The notes below the pieces were generated by a model. It was given only the letters and a program-made list of their open reading frames with translations, made no database searches and had not been told where the DNA came from. A DNA stretch of 64,000 nucleotides from Ruminococcus flavefaciens (GTDB lineage Bacteria; Bacillota; Clostridia; Oscillospirales; Ruminococcaceae), in NCBI GenBank assembly GCA_023667045.1, contig JAMPAU010000001.1, forward strand, positions 1,290,594-1,354,593. The letters are read 5' to 3'. Shown in pieces: positions 45,699 through 54,447 of this stretch. The first letter of the stretch is position 1; the number at the start of each line of letters is the position of its first letter. Made by a program: the position numbers and the translations under genes.

Positions 45699-46238
45699 AT
45701 GTTTCTGAAAAAAAGATACATTTCTGTACTGGCAGTATTGGTGCTGACGGCTTGCGGTCGGACAGAAGAAATTCGAGACGTACAAAAGCCCGAACAGAAA
45801 CTTATGTTTCTTATTACGCATGATAACTATTCAGAGGAGGAAATACATTCCGCATCTGTAATCACTACTGACGGTAAATTTCTGTCAGTACCGGACGATA
45901 TTTTAGGCGAACACGGCGAGATGTCTGACGACTGGGCGGAACAGTTAATACAGTTATCGGAAAATACCCTTGTTGAGTGTACGTTACTGGAAGATGACCT
46001 TGCTGTTATGTATGACTTCGTGAACAGTGCAGATATAACGGCAGTACCGCCGGATTTCAAGAATTACGCCGAGCCGTCATATGATGCCGGAGATTATACG
46101 CTGTATCTTATAAACGATAATTATACACGGCAGAAATTATGCGTTTCCGGACAGGACAATAAATATATTGATGATGATAAAGTTATAGATTTCTGCAATT
46201 TTATGAATGAAAAAAAGTATTTTAATATGTATTATTAA
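45699..46238 (+). CDS. Putative lipoprotein of unknown function
   Basis: 179 residues; AAGGGG before the ATG. The signal peptide ends with LTAC, giving lipidated Cys19, followed by an acidic domain of about 160 residues that I do not recognise (DITAVPPDFKNYAEPSYDAG in the middle). Anchored to the outer face of the membrane. A frameshifted 5' copy lies immediately upstream. Confidence 0.75.
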   Translation: MFLKKRYISVLAVLVLTACGRTEEIRDVQKPEQKLMFLITHDNYSEEEIHSASVITTDGKFLSVPDDILGEHGEMSDDWAEQLIQLSENTLVECTLLEDDLAVMYDFVNSADITAVPPDFKNYAEPSYDAGDYTLYLINDNYTRQKLCVSGQDNKYIDDDKVIDFCNFMNEKKYFNMYY

Positions 46239-46260
46239 TTATATTAGGAGGTTTTTAAAA

Positions 46261-49038
46261 ATGAAAACGCTTGACTGGAATAAGTATATCGAAAAAGCCG
46301 TACAGGTTGCTTCTGAGGGAATTGTAATGCTTGAAAACAATAACAATGCCTTACCGCTTGCTAAGGACAACCCTGTTGCTATATTCGGCAGAATACAGCT
46401 ACACTACTATAAAAGCGGTACTGGTTCGGGCGGTATGGTTAACGTTTCAAAAGTAACCGGAATAACCGACGGTCTTATTGAGGCAGGAGTTGAAATTGAC
46501 CATGAACTGCTTGACATCTACAAAAAGTGGGACGAGCTGAACCCTTACGACATGGGGACAGGCTGGGGCAATGAGCCGTGGTCTCAGTTGGAAATGCCAC
46601 TTGACGACGAAACAGTAAAAAAATCAGCAGAAAAATGCGATACGGCTGTTGTAATAATTGGACGTACCGCCGGAGAAGAACAGGACGCAAGAGTTGAAAA
46701 AGGTTCATATCTGCTGACCGATACCGAAAATGATATGCTTGAAAAAGTCCGCAGGGAGTTTAAAAAAGTCGTGGTTCTGCTGAACGTCGGCGGAATTATT
46801 GATATGTCTTTTGTGGACAGCTATAAACCGGATTCTGTGCTTTACGTATGGCAGGGCGGTATGACAGGCGGTATAGGCGTAGCGGACGTTCTCACCGGAA
46901 AAACAACCCCATGCGGTAAGCTTCCTGACACTATAGCATACAATGTTAATAACTATCCGTCAGATGAAAACTTCGGCAGTATGGAAAGAAACTTCTACTG
47001 TGAAGATATTTATGTGGGTTATCGTTGGTTTGAGACGTTCGCACCAGAAAAAGTCCGCTATCCTTTCGGCTATGGAGTGTCTTATACGGATTTTGAAATA
47101 GTTCCGGAAAATGCTGTATTAAATGAAGATTCAGCGGTTTTCAGCGTTAAAGTAACGAATACCGGAAGCTACAGCGGTAAGGAAGTTGTACAGATATACT
47201 GCCGACAGCCACAGGGTAAACTCGGTAAGCCGGATAAAGTGCTATGCGGTTTTGCCAAAACAAAGAACCTTGCACCGTCTGAAAGTCAGACACTTGAAAT
47301 AGAAGTAGATTATTATAATATAGCCTCATATGACGATTCGGGCGTGACCAGTCACAGATTCTGTTGGTTGCTTGAAAAAGGCGAATATACGTTCCTTGTC
47401 GGAAACAGTATCAGAAATCTTGTCATTGTCGGAACTCTTGAAAAGGCAGAGACAGAAGTAATCCGTCAGTGCGTGCAGGCTATGCCACCGGTTACGGAGT
47501 TTAAGAGGATTAAGGCAGTACAGACCGAAAACGGTTATATTCCGGAAAAAGAAAACGTACCATTGATTGAATACGACGAAAACCAAAGGCGTGTTGAAAA
47601 TCTTCCGGCTGAAATAGCATATACAGGCGACAAGGGTATAAAGCTCTCCGACGTTAAGAACGGCACTCACTCTATGAAAGAATTTATAGCACAGCTTTCA
47701 GATTATGACCTGTCGTGTATTATTCGTGGCGAGGGTATGGGCAGTCCGAGAGTTACAGCGGGTACGGCTTCGGCATTCGGTGGAGTTTCCGACAATCTCG
47801 TTAATTTCGGTATACCTGCCAGCTGTTGCGACGACGGACCTTCTGGAATGCGTCTCGATTGCGGTACAAAAGCATTCAGTCTGCCAAACGGCACTATGAT
47901 TGCCTCAACTTTCAACCGTGAACTTTTAACAGAACTCTTTGAACTGCTCGGTCTTGAAATGTCCGCTAACAAAGTAGACTGTCTTTTAGGACCGGGAATG
48001 AATATTCATCGCCATATACTCAACGGCAGAAACTTTGAGTACTTTTCAGAAGACCCTCTGCTTACCGGAGAAATGGCTTCCGCTGAACTAAGAGGACTGC
48101 ACAAATCCGGCGTTACAGGCACTATAAAGCATTTCTGTGCAAACAATCAGGAGACAAACCGTCACTACACTGAATCGGTAATTTCGGAGCGTGCATTGCG
48201 TGAAATCTATTTAAAGGGCTTTGAGATTGCAGTGAAGTCCGGAAATGCCGACAGCATTATGACAACTTACGGAACAGTAAACGGTCTGTGGACTGCCGGA
48301 AACTATGACCTTAACACAACTATTCTCCGCAATGAATGGGGTTTCAGGGGCATAACCATGACTGACTGGTGGGCTAATGTAAATTCACGTGGCAATGAAC
48401 CCGACAGGAATGACTTCGCATCTATGGCACGTTCTCAGAATGATTTATACATGGTATGTGCCGACGGTTCTTCCGGAGAGGACAATACCCTTTCTGAACT
48501 TGAAAAAGGCACACTGCTACGCTGTGAACTCCAAAGAAACGCTATGAATATATGTAATTTCCTTATGGGTACTCATGCTATGGCACGTCTCTGCGGTACG
48601 GAAGAATCTGTTGAAATAATAAACCGTCCGGACGATACAGACGAGGACGACACATCGGTTGTATTCTATGAGGTGGACAGGGAGTTTAAACTTGACCTCA
48701 GCGGTGTTAAAGCCGAAAAGGGTACTAATTACAGCTTTGCACTTATTCTGAAAAATGCCGGATATTATGACGTTATAATAACGGCTTCTTCCACTCAGAG
48801 CGAGGTTGCACAGATTCCGGTTACACTTTTTGCAATGGGTACTGCTTCCGGCACTTTCACTTGGAACGGCACTGACGGCAAGCCTGTTTCATATGATAAG
48901 GAGATACCAATGTTTTCAAGGTTTACGGCTATAAGGCTTTATTTTGCACAGAGCGGTCTGAATCTGCACAGCATAGAGTTTAAATTTAAAAGAGAAGCGG
49001 AAAGTCTTGATGAAGTGGCTTTCAAACAGGAGGACTAA
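46261..49038 (+). CDS. GH3 beta-glucosidase with permuted domains
   Basis: 925 residues from ATG 46261, with AGGAGG upstream; an in-frame start further upstream lies inside the preceding gene. The alpha/beta sandwich (EGIVMLENNNNALPL) comes first, then a fibronectin-III-like domain (~280-370), then the catalytic barrel (~470-780) with KHFCANNQE and nucleophile Asp702 in MTDWW, and a C-terminal beta domain. This reversed order is known from Ruminococcus albus and Butyrivibrio enzymes. No signal peptide: it should split imported beta-glucosides. Confidence 0.92.
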   Translation: MKTLDWNKYIEKAVQVASEGIVMLENNNNALPLAKDNPVAIFGRIQLHYYKSGTGSGGMVNVSKVTGITDGLIEAGVEIDHELLDIYKKWDELNPYDMGTGWGNEPWSQLEMPLDDETVKKSAEKCDTAVVIIGRTAGEEQDARVEKGSYLLTDTENDMLEKVRREFKKVVVLLNVGGIIDMSFVDSYKPDSVLYVWQGGMTGGIGVADVLTGKTTPCGKLPDTIAYNVNNYPSDENFGSMERNFYCEDIYVGYRWFETFAPEKVRYPFGYGVSYTDFEIVPENAVLNEDSAVFSVKVTNTGSYSGKEVVQIYCRQPQGKLGKPDKVLCGFAKTKNLAPSESQTLEIEVDYYNIASYDDSGVTSHRFCWLLEKGEYTFLVGNSIRNLVIVGTLEKAETEVIRQCVQAMPPVTEFKRIKAVQTENGYIPEKENVPLIEYDENQRRVENLPAEIAYTGDKGIKLSDVKNGTHSMKEFIAQLSDYDLSCIIRGEGMGSPRVTAGTASAFGGVSDNLVNFGIPASCCDDGPSGMRLDCGTKAFSLPNGTMIASTFNRELLTELFELLGLEMSANKVDCLLGPGMNIHRHILNGRNFEYFSEDPLLTGEMASAELRGLHKSGVTGTIKHFCANNQETNRHYTESVISERALREIYLKGFEIAVKSGNADSIMTTYGTVNGLWTAGNYDLNTTILRNEWGFRGITMTDWWANVNSRGNEPDRNDFASMARSQNDLYMVCADGSSGEDNTLSELEKGTLLRCELQRNAMNICNFLMGTHAMARLCGTEESVEIINRPDDTDEDDTSVVFYEVDREFKLDLSGVKAEKGTNYSFALILKNAGYYDVIITASSTQSEVAQIPVTLFAMGTASGTFTWNGTDGKPVSYDKEIPMFSRFTAIRLYFAQSGLNLHSIEFKFKREAESLDEVAFKQED

Positions 49039-49380
49039 ATGAATATACAGATATTCGGCACGAAAAAATGTTCTGATACCCGAAAGGCTGAACGCTTTTT
49101 CAAGGAAAGACGTATTAAATATCAGCTTATTGACATGAAAGAAAAAGGCATGAGCATGGGGGAGTTTAATAGTATAAAACAGGCTGTCGGCGGTCTTGAT
49201 AATCTCATTGACGAAAATGCAAAGGACAAGGAAATGCTCACGCTGATTAAGTATCTTTCTGACAGCGACAAAGAAGAAAAGGTCTTTGAGAATCAGCATA
49301 TTATAAAAACCCCCATAGTCCGCAACGGAAAAAAGGCTACTGTAGGCTATTGTCCGGACGTGTGGAAAGAATGGGAATAG
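49039..49380 (+). CDS. ArsC/Spx-family protein
   Basis: 113 residues; the ATG follows the GH3 stop directly and GGAGG lies in the GH3 tail. FGTKKCSDTRKAERFF has one N-terminal cysteine in the ArsC/YffB position, without the CxxC of Spx. The C-terminal KTPIVRNGKKATVGY segment is typical. Could be an arsenate-reductase-like thiol enzyme or an RNA-polymerase-binding regulator; I cannot decide. Confidence 0.82.
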   Translation: MNIQIFGTKKCSDTRKAERFFKERRIKYQLIDMKEKGMSMGEFNSIKQAVGGLDNLIDENAKDKEMLTLIKYLSDSDKEEKVFENQHIIKTPIVRNGKKATVGYCPDVWKEWE

Positions 49381-49427
49381 TTAAAAGATAAAAATATAAA
49401 TTTTTTCTGAAAATTTTCTGAAAAAAC

Positions 49428-49456
49428 GTGCAATTTATATTAAAATATGTTATAAT
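49428..49456 (+). promoter_or_regulatory. Extended -10 promoter
   Basis: TATAAT at 49451-49456 with TGT directly upstream; the -35 position (GTGCAA) is poor, so recognition would rely on the extended -10. Confidence 0.6.
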
Positions 49457-49502
49457 CAGTATATAATCTGATTATCCGGTTTTTTGAAAGGAGATAATAA
49501 CT

Positions 49503-50861
49503 ATGGGTCTTATTCAGGCGGCTTTAGTCGCAACAGGTTCAGCTTTCGGCGATACATGGAAAGAGTTTTTCTACTGTGACGCTCTCCCTGCTGACGTTCT
49601 TGTTGTAAAGGGCAAAAAGAAAACAAGCACTTTTTCTTCAAACAAAGGCAACGACAATATCATTACAAACGGCAGTAAGATAGCCGTAAGCGACGGTCAG
49701 TGCATGATTATTGTTGACCAAGGGGCAGTAGTGGAAGTATGTGCTGTACCCGGTGAGTATACTTATGATATGTCAACAGAGCCGAGCCTTTTCGGCGGAA
49801 ATCTCGGCAAAAACATAAAAGAAACTTTTAAGGTGATAGGCAAGCGTATTTCCTATGGCGGAGATACTGCACACGACCAGAGAATCTATTATTTTAACCT
49901 CAAAGAACTTACTGATAATAAGTTCGGCACACAGAACCCCGTGCCTTTCAGAATGACTTACGAGGACATCGGCAGAAGCTTTACTGTAGGTGTACGCTGT
50001 AATGGTGTATTCTCGTACAGGATAAGTGACCCTCTGCTTTTCTATACAAATGTATGCGGTAACGTTTCCAGTGCATATACACGTGCAAATATAGACCAGC
50101 AGTTGAAGTCTGAATTTCTTAACGCACTCAATCCGGCTTTTGCGAGACTCTCACAGAATGGTCTCAGATATGACGAATTGCCGTTGCATACCGTTGAACT
50201 TTCAGAGGCTATGCGAAACGTACTCACTCCGCAGTGGAGCGAAAAGAGAGGTCTGGAGATTGTTTCAGTAGCGATAAATTCCGTTACAATCTCAAAGGAC
50301 GACGAGGAGAGAATCAAGAGATTTGAAGATACTGCATGGAACAGAGACGCAACAAATGCAGCCGCAACTCTTGTTAACGCTCAAGCCAGTGCAATGACAA
50401 CAGCTTCCGGAAATGCCGGCGGTTCGGCTATGGGATTCTACGGAATGAACATGGCACAGCAGGCAGGCGGTTTTAATGCACAACAGCTTTTCCAGATGGG
50501 TGCGGTTCAGCAACAGAATAACGCTAACTCATGGAAATGCTCATGCGGTGCTGAAAATACAGGAAAGTTCTGTGCTAACTGTGGCAGTCCAAAGCCCGCT
50601 CCGCAAGGTGCGTGGAAATGCTCTTGCGGTACTGAAAATACAGGAAAGTTCTGTGCTAACTGTGGCAGTCCAAAGCCCGCTCCGCAAGGTGCGTGGAAAT
50701 GCTCTTGCGGTACTGAAAATACAGGAAAATTCTGTGCTGAATGCGGTAAGCCTAAGCCATCAGAGCAGAAAGCCTTTTCTTGCGGTTCATGTGGCTGGAC
50801 ACCCTCAGATATGAATAATATCCCAAGATTCTGCCCCGAATGTGGCGAACAGCTTAAATAA
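49503..50861 (+). CDS. SPFH-domain protein with C-terminal zinc-ribbon repeats
   Basis: 452 residues. Residues ~25-285 form an SPFH domain of the YdjL/virion-core-like type; a Gly/Ala/Gln-rich linker (~290-340) leads to three near-identical 27-residue zinc ribbons (WKCSCGAENTGKFCANCGSP and variants) and a fourth, different one at the end (CGSCGW...CPECG). No membrane helix is evident. Function unknown; AAAGGAG lies before the ATG. It is the second SPFH protein in the window and unrelated in operon context to the first. Confidence 0.85.
   Translation: MGLIQAALVATGSAFGDTWKEFFYCDALPADVLVVKGKKKTSTFSSNKGNDNIITNGSKIAVSDGQCMIIVDQGAVVEVCAVPGEYTYDMSTEPSLFGGNLGKNIKETFKVIGKRISYGGDTAHDQRIYYFNLKELTDNKFGTQNPVPFRMTYEDIGRSFTVGVRCNGVFSYRISDPLLFYTNVCGNVSSAYTRANIDQQLKSEFLNALNPAFARLSQNGLRYDELPLHTVELSEAMRNVLTPQWSEKRGLEIVSVAINSVTISKDDEERIKRFEDTAWNRDATNAAATLVNAQASAMTTASGNAGGSAMGFYGMNMAQQAGGFNAQQLFQMGAVQQQNNANSWKCSCGAENTGKFCANCGSPKPAPQGAWKCSCGTENTGKFCANCGSPKPAPQGAWKCSCGTENTGKFCAECGKPKPSEQKAFSCGSCGWTPSDMNNIPRFCPECGEQLK
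50532..50774 (+). repeat. Three tandem 81-bp repeats encoding zinc ribbons
   Basis: Units begin at 50532, 50613 and 50694. The first two are nearly identical at DNA level, including silent positions; the third diverges towards its end. This implies recent unit duplication inside the SPFH gene. Confidence 0.9.
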
Positions 50862-50877
50862 AAATATAATTAATCAT

Positions 50878-50904
50878 TATCCCCTCGTGCTGAACGTGGG
50901 GATA
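50878..50904 (+). terminator. Probable terminator hairpin
   Basis: TATCCCC (50878-50884) pairs with GGGGATA (50898-50904), extended inward by CGT/ACG after a T-T mismatch, followed by AAATTTAATTT. Confidence 0.6.
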
Positions 50905-50919
50905 AAATTTAATTTGCGG

Positions 50920-50948
50920 TTGACAAAGTATTGTCTTTGCTGTATAAT
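50920..50948 (+). promoter_or_regulatory. Perfect sigma-A promoter of glmS
   Basis: TTGACA 50920-50925, 17-nt spacer, TATAAT 50943-50948. The leader to ATG 51012 is only about 57 nt. Confidence 0.88.
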
Positions 50949-51011
50949 TATAATGGGTTTAAATTTACTGACATCAAAATACAAATTTTTTATATAAACG
51001 GAGGAAAACAT

Positions 51012-52850
51012 ATGTGCGGAATAGTAGGATTCACAGGTAGCAAACAAGCAGGTCCTATTCTGCTTGACGGTCTTTCAAAGCTTGAATACAGAGGCTATGA
51101 TTCGGCTGGCATTGCAGTGCGTGACGGCTTGAATGAAACTGAAATAGTAAAAACACAAGGCAAACTCACTGAACTTAAAAAAATGACAAACAACGGCGAG
51201 GCTGTAAAGGGCTGTTGCGGTATCGGTCATACAAGGTGGGCAACTCACGGCGAGCCTTCTACCCTTAACGCTCACCCCCATGCAAGCGACGACGAAAACG
51301 TTATAGGCGTGCATAACGGCATTATTGAAAACTATCAAGAACTTAGGGAAAAACTCTCAAAGAGCGGATATACTTTTAAGTCTCAAACCGATACAGAGGT
51401 TGCCATAAAGCTTATAGACTACTACTACAAAAAATATAACTTAGGTGCTGTAGATGCTATAGCCCGTGCCATGATAAGAATAAGAGGCTCTTATGCACTC
51501 GCTGTGATGTTTAAGGACTGTCCGGCAGAAATCTATACGGCACGCAAGGAAAGCCCTATGATTATAGGCATTGCCGACGGCGAAACCTATGTTGCTTCTG
51601 ACGTTCCGGCTATACTTAAATATACAAGAAACGTCTACTATATAGGCAATATGGAAATAGCCAAACTAGAGCAGGGCAAGGTAACTTTCTATGATATTGA
51701 CCGTGAGGAAATACAGAAAGAACTTACTGAAATCAAGTGGGACGCTGAATCTGCTGAAAAAGGCGGTTATGAGCATTATATTCTTAAAGAAATGCATGAA
51801 CAGCCTAAGGTAGTCCGTGATACTATAAATTCCGTTGTAAAGAACGGCAGAATAGACTTCAGCGAGGTAGGACTTACTGACGAGGAAATAAAAAATCTGA
51901 ATCAAGTGTATATTGTAGCCTGTGGTTCAGCATACTATGTGGGAATGGCAGTGCAGTATGTAATGGAAGAACTGACATCTCTTTCTGTAAGGGTAGAGCT
52001 TGCCTCTGAATTCAGATACAGAAAAATGAAACTTGCCGAAAACAGTCTTGTTATAATTATAAGCCAGTCCGGCGAGACGGCAGACAGTCTGGCGGCACTC
52101 CGTGAGGCTAAGGAATTAGGCGTGAAAACCTTAGGCATAGTGAACGTTGTCGGCTCATCTATTGCACGTGAGGCGGATAATGTATTCTATACTCTCGCAG
52201 GACCGGAAATTTCTGTGGCTACCACAAAGGCTTACAGTACACAGCTTGTAGCAGGTTATCTTCTTGCTATGAAATTCGCACTTGCAAGGGCAGAAATAAC
52301 ACAGGAATACTGCACAGAAATGGTTGACGAACTGTATACTATTCCGGACAAAATCGAAAAAATCCTTGAAGACAAGGAGCGTATACAGTGGTTTGCAAAT
52401 AAACTCGCCAATGCTAAAGACGCTTTCTTCATCGGTCGTGGTATAGACTATGCAATAAGCCTTGAAGGCAGTCTGAAAATGAAAGAACTCAGCTATATTC
52501 ACTCTGAGGCATACGCCGCCGGAGAACTCAAACACGGTCCTATCAGTCTTATCGAGGACGGCATACTTGTTATAAGCGTACTCACACAGCCGGACTTATA
52601 CGAAAAGACAGTAAGCAATATGGTAGAAGTAAAAAGCCGTGGGGCTTCTCTCATGGGACTTACTACTTATGGCAACTATAATATTGAAGACACTGCCGAC
52701 TTTACTGTGTATATTCCGCAGACCAATCCGCTTTTTGCCGGAAGTCTCTCTGTAATACCGCTACAGCTTTTGGGATATTATGTTTCAGTCGCAAAGGGCT
52801 ATGACGTTGACAAGCCGAGAAACCTTGCAAAGAGCGTTACGGTAGAATAA
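51012..52850 (+). CDS. glmS: Glucosamine-6-phosphate synthase
   Basis: 612 residues from ATG 51012, with GGAGG upstream, so that Cys2 becomes the N-terminal glutaminase nucleophile (MCGIVGFTG). Two SIS domains follow (ISQSGETADSL; GRGIDYAISLEGSLKMKEL) and the chain ends DKPRNLAKSVTVE. It makes glucosamine-6-P from fructose-6-P and glutamine for the cell wall. The short leader leaves no room for a glmS ribozyme. Confidence 0.96.
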   Translation: MCGIVGFTGSKQAGPILLDGLSKLEYRGYDSAGIAVRDGLNETEIVKTQGKLTELKKMTNNGEAVKGCCGIGHTRWATHGEPSTLNAHPHASDDENVIGVHNGIIENYQELREKLSKSGYTFKSQTDTEVAIKLIDYYYKKYNLGAVDAIARAMIRIRGSYALAVMFKDCPAEIYTARKESPMIIGIADGETYVASDVPAILKYTRNVYYIGNMEIAKLEQGKVTFYDIDREEIQKELTEIKWDAESAEKGGYEHYILKEMHEQPKVVRDTINSVVKNGRIDFSEVGLTDEEIKNLNQVYIVACGSAYYVGMAVQYVMEELTSLSVRVELASEFRYRKMKLAENSLVIIISQSGETADSLAALREAKELGVKTLGIVNVVGSSIAREADNVFYTLAGPEISVATTKAYSTQLVAGYLLAMKFALARAEITQEYCTEMVDELYTIPDKIEKILEDKERIQWFANKLANAKDAFFIGRGIDYAISLEGSLKMKELSYIHSEAYAAGELKHGPISLIEDGILVISVLTQPDLYEKTVSNMVEVKSRGASLMGLTTYGNYNIEDTADFTVYIPQTNPLFAGSLSVIPLQLLGYYVSVAKGYDVDKPRNLAKSVTVE

Positions 52851-52859
52851 ATAAAATTT

Positions 52860-52881
52860 CTGTCGGGGGAAACTCCGGCAG
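52860..52881 (+). terminator. GAAA-tetraloop hairpin after glmS
   Basis: CTGTCGGGG pairs with CTCCGGCAG around a GAAA loop. Only ATTGTCTTT follows, so read-through into the HsdS-like gene is likely. Confidence 0.65.
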
Positions 52882-52906
52882 ATTGTCTTTAAAAGGTGGT
52901 TATAAT

Positions 52907-53527
52907 ATGACAAAACTTGAAAGTCTGATAAATGAATTTTGTCCAGACGGCGTGGAATATAAAAAATTAAGTGATATATCTTATTATTCTAAAATAAGAA
53001 TAAGTTCAGATAGATTAAATAAGAATAATTATATCAGCGTTGAAAATCTTTTGCTTGATAAATCCGGAAAAATAACTGCCTTGTCTGTACCTCAGAATTG
53101 CAGTTGCATATATTACCCTGTTGATACGGTTTTAATTGGAAATATCCGACCTTATTTAAGAAAAATATGGCTTGCGGATTGCGAGGGAGGGACAAACGGC
53201 GATGTATTGCCTGTTGTGGTAAATGATAAAAATAAAATACTTCCGAAATTTTTATTTTATGTTCTTTCTTCTGAAAAATTTTTCTATTATGATATACAGA
53301 ACTCAAAAGGTGCTAAAATGCCGAGAGGTGATAAAACAGCTGTAATGAATTTTTCTGTCCCAGTGCCTCCTATAGAGGTACAGCATGAAATTGTCCGCAT
53401 ACTTGACGAATATTCCGAAAAATATAATCAGCTTATAAAGGAACTCTATACGGAAATTGATTCAAGAAAAAAACAATATGAATATTACAGTAATAAACTT
53501 TTAACATTTAAGGAGCTGAAAATATGA
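52907..53527 (+). CDS. Half-length type I restriction specificity subunit (HsdS)
   Basis: 206 residues from ATG 52907 (AAAGGTGG upstream). The beginning MTKLESLINEFCPDGVEYKK and the coiled coil VRILDEYSEKYNQLIKELYT are typical of HsdS, but there is one target-recognition domain instead of two. No hsdM or hsdR is near. The gene is clearly more AT-rich than its neighbours, suggesting acquisition. It is either a homodimerising half-S, a silent cassette or a relic. Overlaps the methyltransferase gene by ATGA. Confidence 0.82.
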   Translation: MTKLESLINEFCPDGVEYKKLSDISYYSKIRISSDRLNKNNYISVENLLLDKSGKITALSVPQNCSCIYYPVDTVLIGNIRPYLRKIWLADCEGGTNGDVLPVVVNDKNKILPKFLFYVLSSEKFFYYDIQNSKGAKMPRGDKTAVMNFSVPVPPIEVQHEIVRILDEYSEKYNQLIKELYTEIDSRKKQYEYYSNKLLTFKELKI

Positions 53528-54162
53528 GCGATAATCACAAAATGTCAGTAACAGAACAGGGAAATCCAGCCAAACCTACAGGCACAGCAGGCGAGGAAAT
53601 GCTCAACCGCATGAATATCTCTCACTATGATGTGACGGGCTGGGCTATGGATTTTTTAGAACTTTCCGGAAATGAAACAGTCCTTGATATAGGCTGTGGC
53701 GGTGGTGAAACTCTTAATCGTATATCACGCAAAACAACAGGCTGTCTTACCGGAGCAGACTATTCGCCGGTGTCTGTCAGAATGACAAGCAAACGCAATG
53801 AAGAAATAATATCTTCCGGCAGAATGAAAGTCTTTGAAACTTCAGTAGAAAAAATGCCTTTTGCCGATAATTCTTTTGACAGGATAATAACCATTGAGAG
53901 CTTTTATTTCTGGAAGAATCCGCAGGAAGACTTGAAAGAGGTTTACAGGGTGCTTGCGGTTAGGGGAATATTTCTGATAGTTGCTGATATACACGGCGGT
54001 GCAGAACTCTCCGAAAAGGAAATTGAAAACATTAAAAAGTATAATCTTTATAATCCAACGCCGGAAGAATTTGAAAAACTGCTTGTAAATGCAGGTTTTA
54101 AGGATGTTAAAATACACACAAAGTCCGGCACTAAATGGATTTGTGCAGAGGGCAGAAAATAA
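53524..54162 (+). CDS. Class I SAM-dependent methyltransferase
   Basis: 212 residues: motif I VLDIGCGGGETLNRI, acidic DYSP after strand 2, FDRIITIESFYF as motif IV. This is the UbiE/COQ5-like small-molecule type, not a DNA methyltransferase (no DPPY or FxGxG arrangement). Its ATGA overlap with the HsdS fragment is probably incidental to function. Substrate unknown. Terminator follows. Confidence 0.85.
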   Translation: MSDNHKMSVTEQGNPAKPTGTAGEEMLNRMNISHYDVTGWAMDFLELSGNETVLDIGCGGGETLNRISRKTTGCLTGADYSPVSVRMTSKRNEEIISSGRMKVFETSVEKMPFADNSFDRIITIESFYFWKNPQEDLKEVYRVLAVRGIFLIVADIHGGAELSEKEIENIKKYNLYNPTPEEFEKLLVNAGFKDVKIHTKSGTKWICAEGRK

Positions 54163-54166
54163 TAAA

Positions 54167-54204
54167 AAGGTCTGAGAACTTAAAAAATTCTCAGACTTTT
54201 TTTG
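54167..54204 (+). terminator. Rho-independent terminator
   Basis: Twelve-pair stem (54167-54178 with 54188-54199, one G-U) running into T8. It separates the methyltransferase from the convergent cluster. Confidence 0.88.
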
Positions 54205-54447
54205 TCAGTATTTACGAACAAAATAATCATAAAATTCATATTCTTCATCGACAGTAGTGTTGCGGTCGATAAAATCCTGTAATTCCTGTTTCATTGAATC
54301 GTATGTTTGATAACAGGCATTTCCACAATAAACCCCACAGATTATTTCATAGTGTTCCGGAAATTTTTCAAGCGTTATCCGGTAGAAATTTTTGTACTCC
54401 TCGTCTCTGATAATGTTTTTATTGTAGTTGATAATATTTTTCTACAT
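54205..54447 (-). pseudogene. Small gene with TAG as second codon
   Basis: On the minus strand the previous stop TAA overlaps an ATG (54447-54445), with GGAGAG suitably upstream, but the next codon is TAG (54444-54442). After it 78 codons stay open to TGA at 54205, with coding-like composition (KNIINYNKNIIRDEEYKNF at the start, CGVYCGNACYQTYDS in the middle). The next in-frame ATG lies about 50 codons in. Either a nonsense mutation has inactivated it or an unusual start is used. No family recognised. Confidence 0.65.

Noticed and set aside
45617-45823. 68-codon frame across the lipoprotein duplication
   Set aside because: It runs out of frame through both copies, has no ribosome site and arises from the frameshifted repeat.
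50532-50774. CRISPR-like repeat array
   Set aside because: The 81-bp repeats are coding zinc ribbons without spacers. No CRISPR array or cas gene was found anywhere in the window.
50949-51011. Possible glmS ribozyme before glmS
   Set aside because: Only about 57 nt separate the consensus promoter from the start codon, too little for the ribozyme core, and no matching conserved segment is visible.
53524-54162. DNA methyltransferase partner of the HsdS fragment
   Set aside because: The motifs are those of small-molecule methyltransferases of the UbiE type; there is no NPPY/DPPY catalytic motif.
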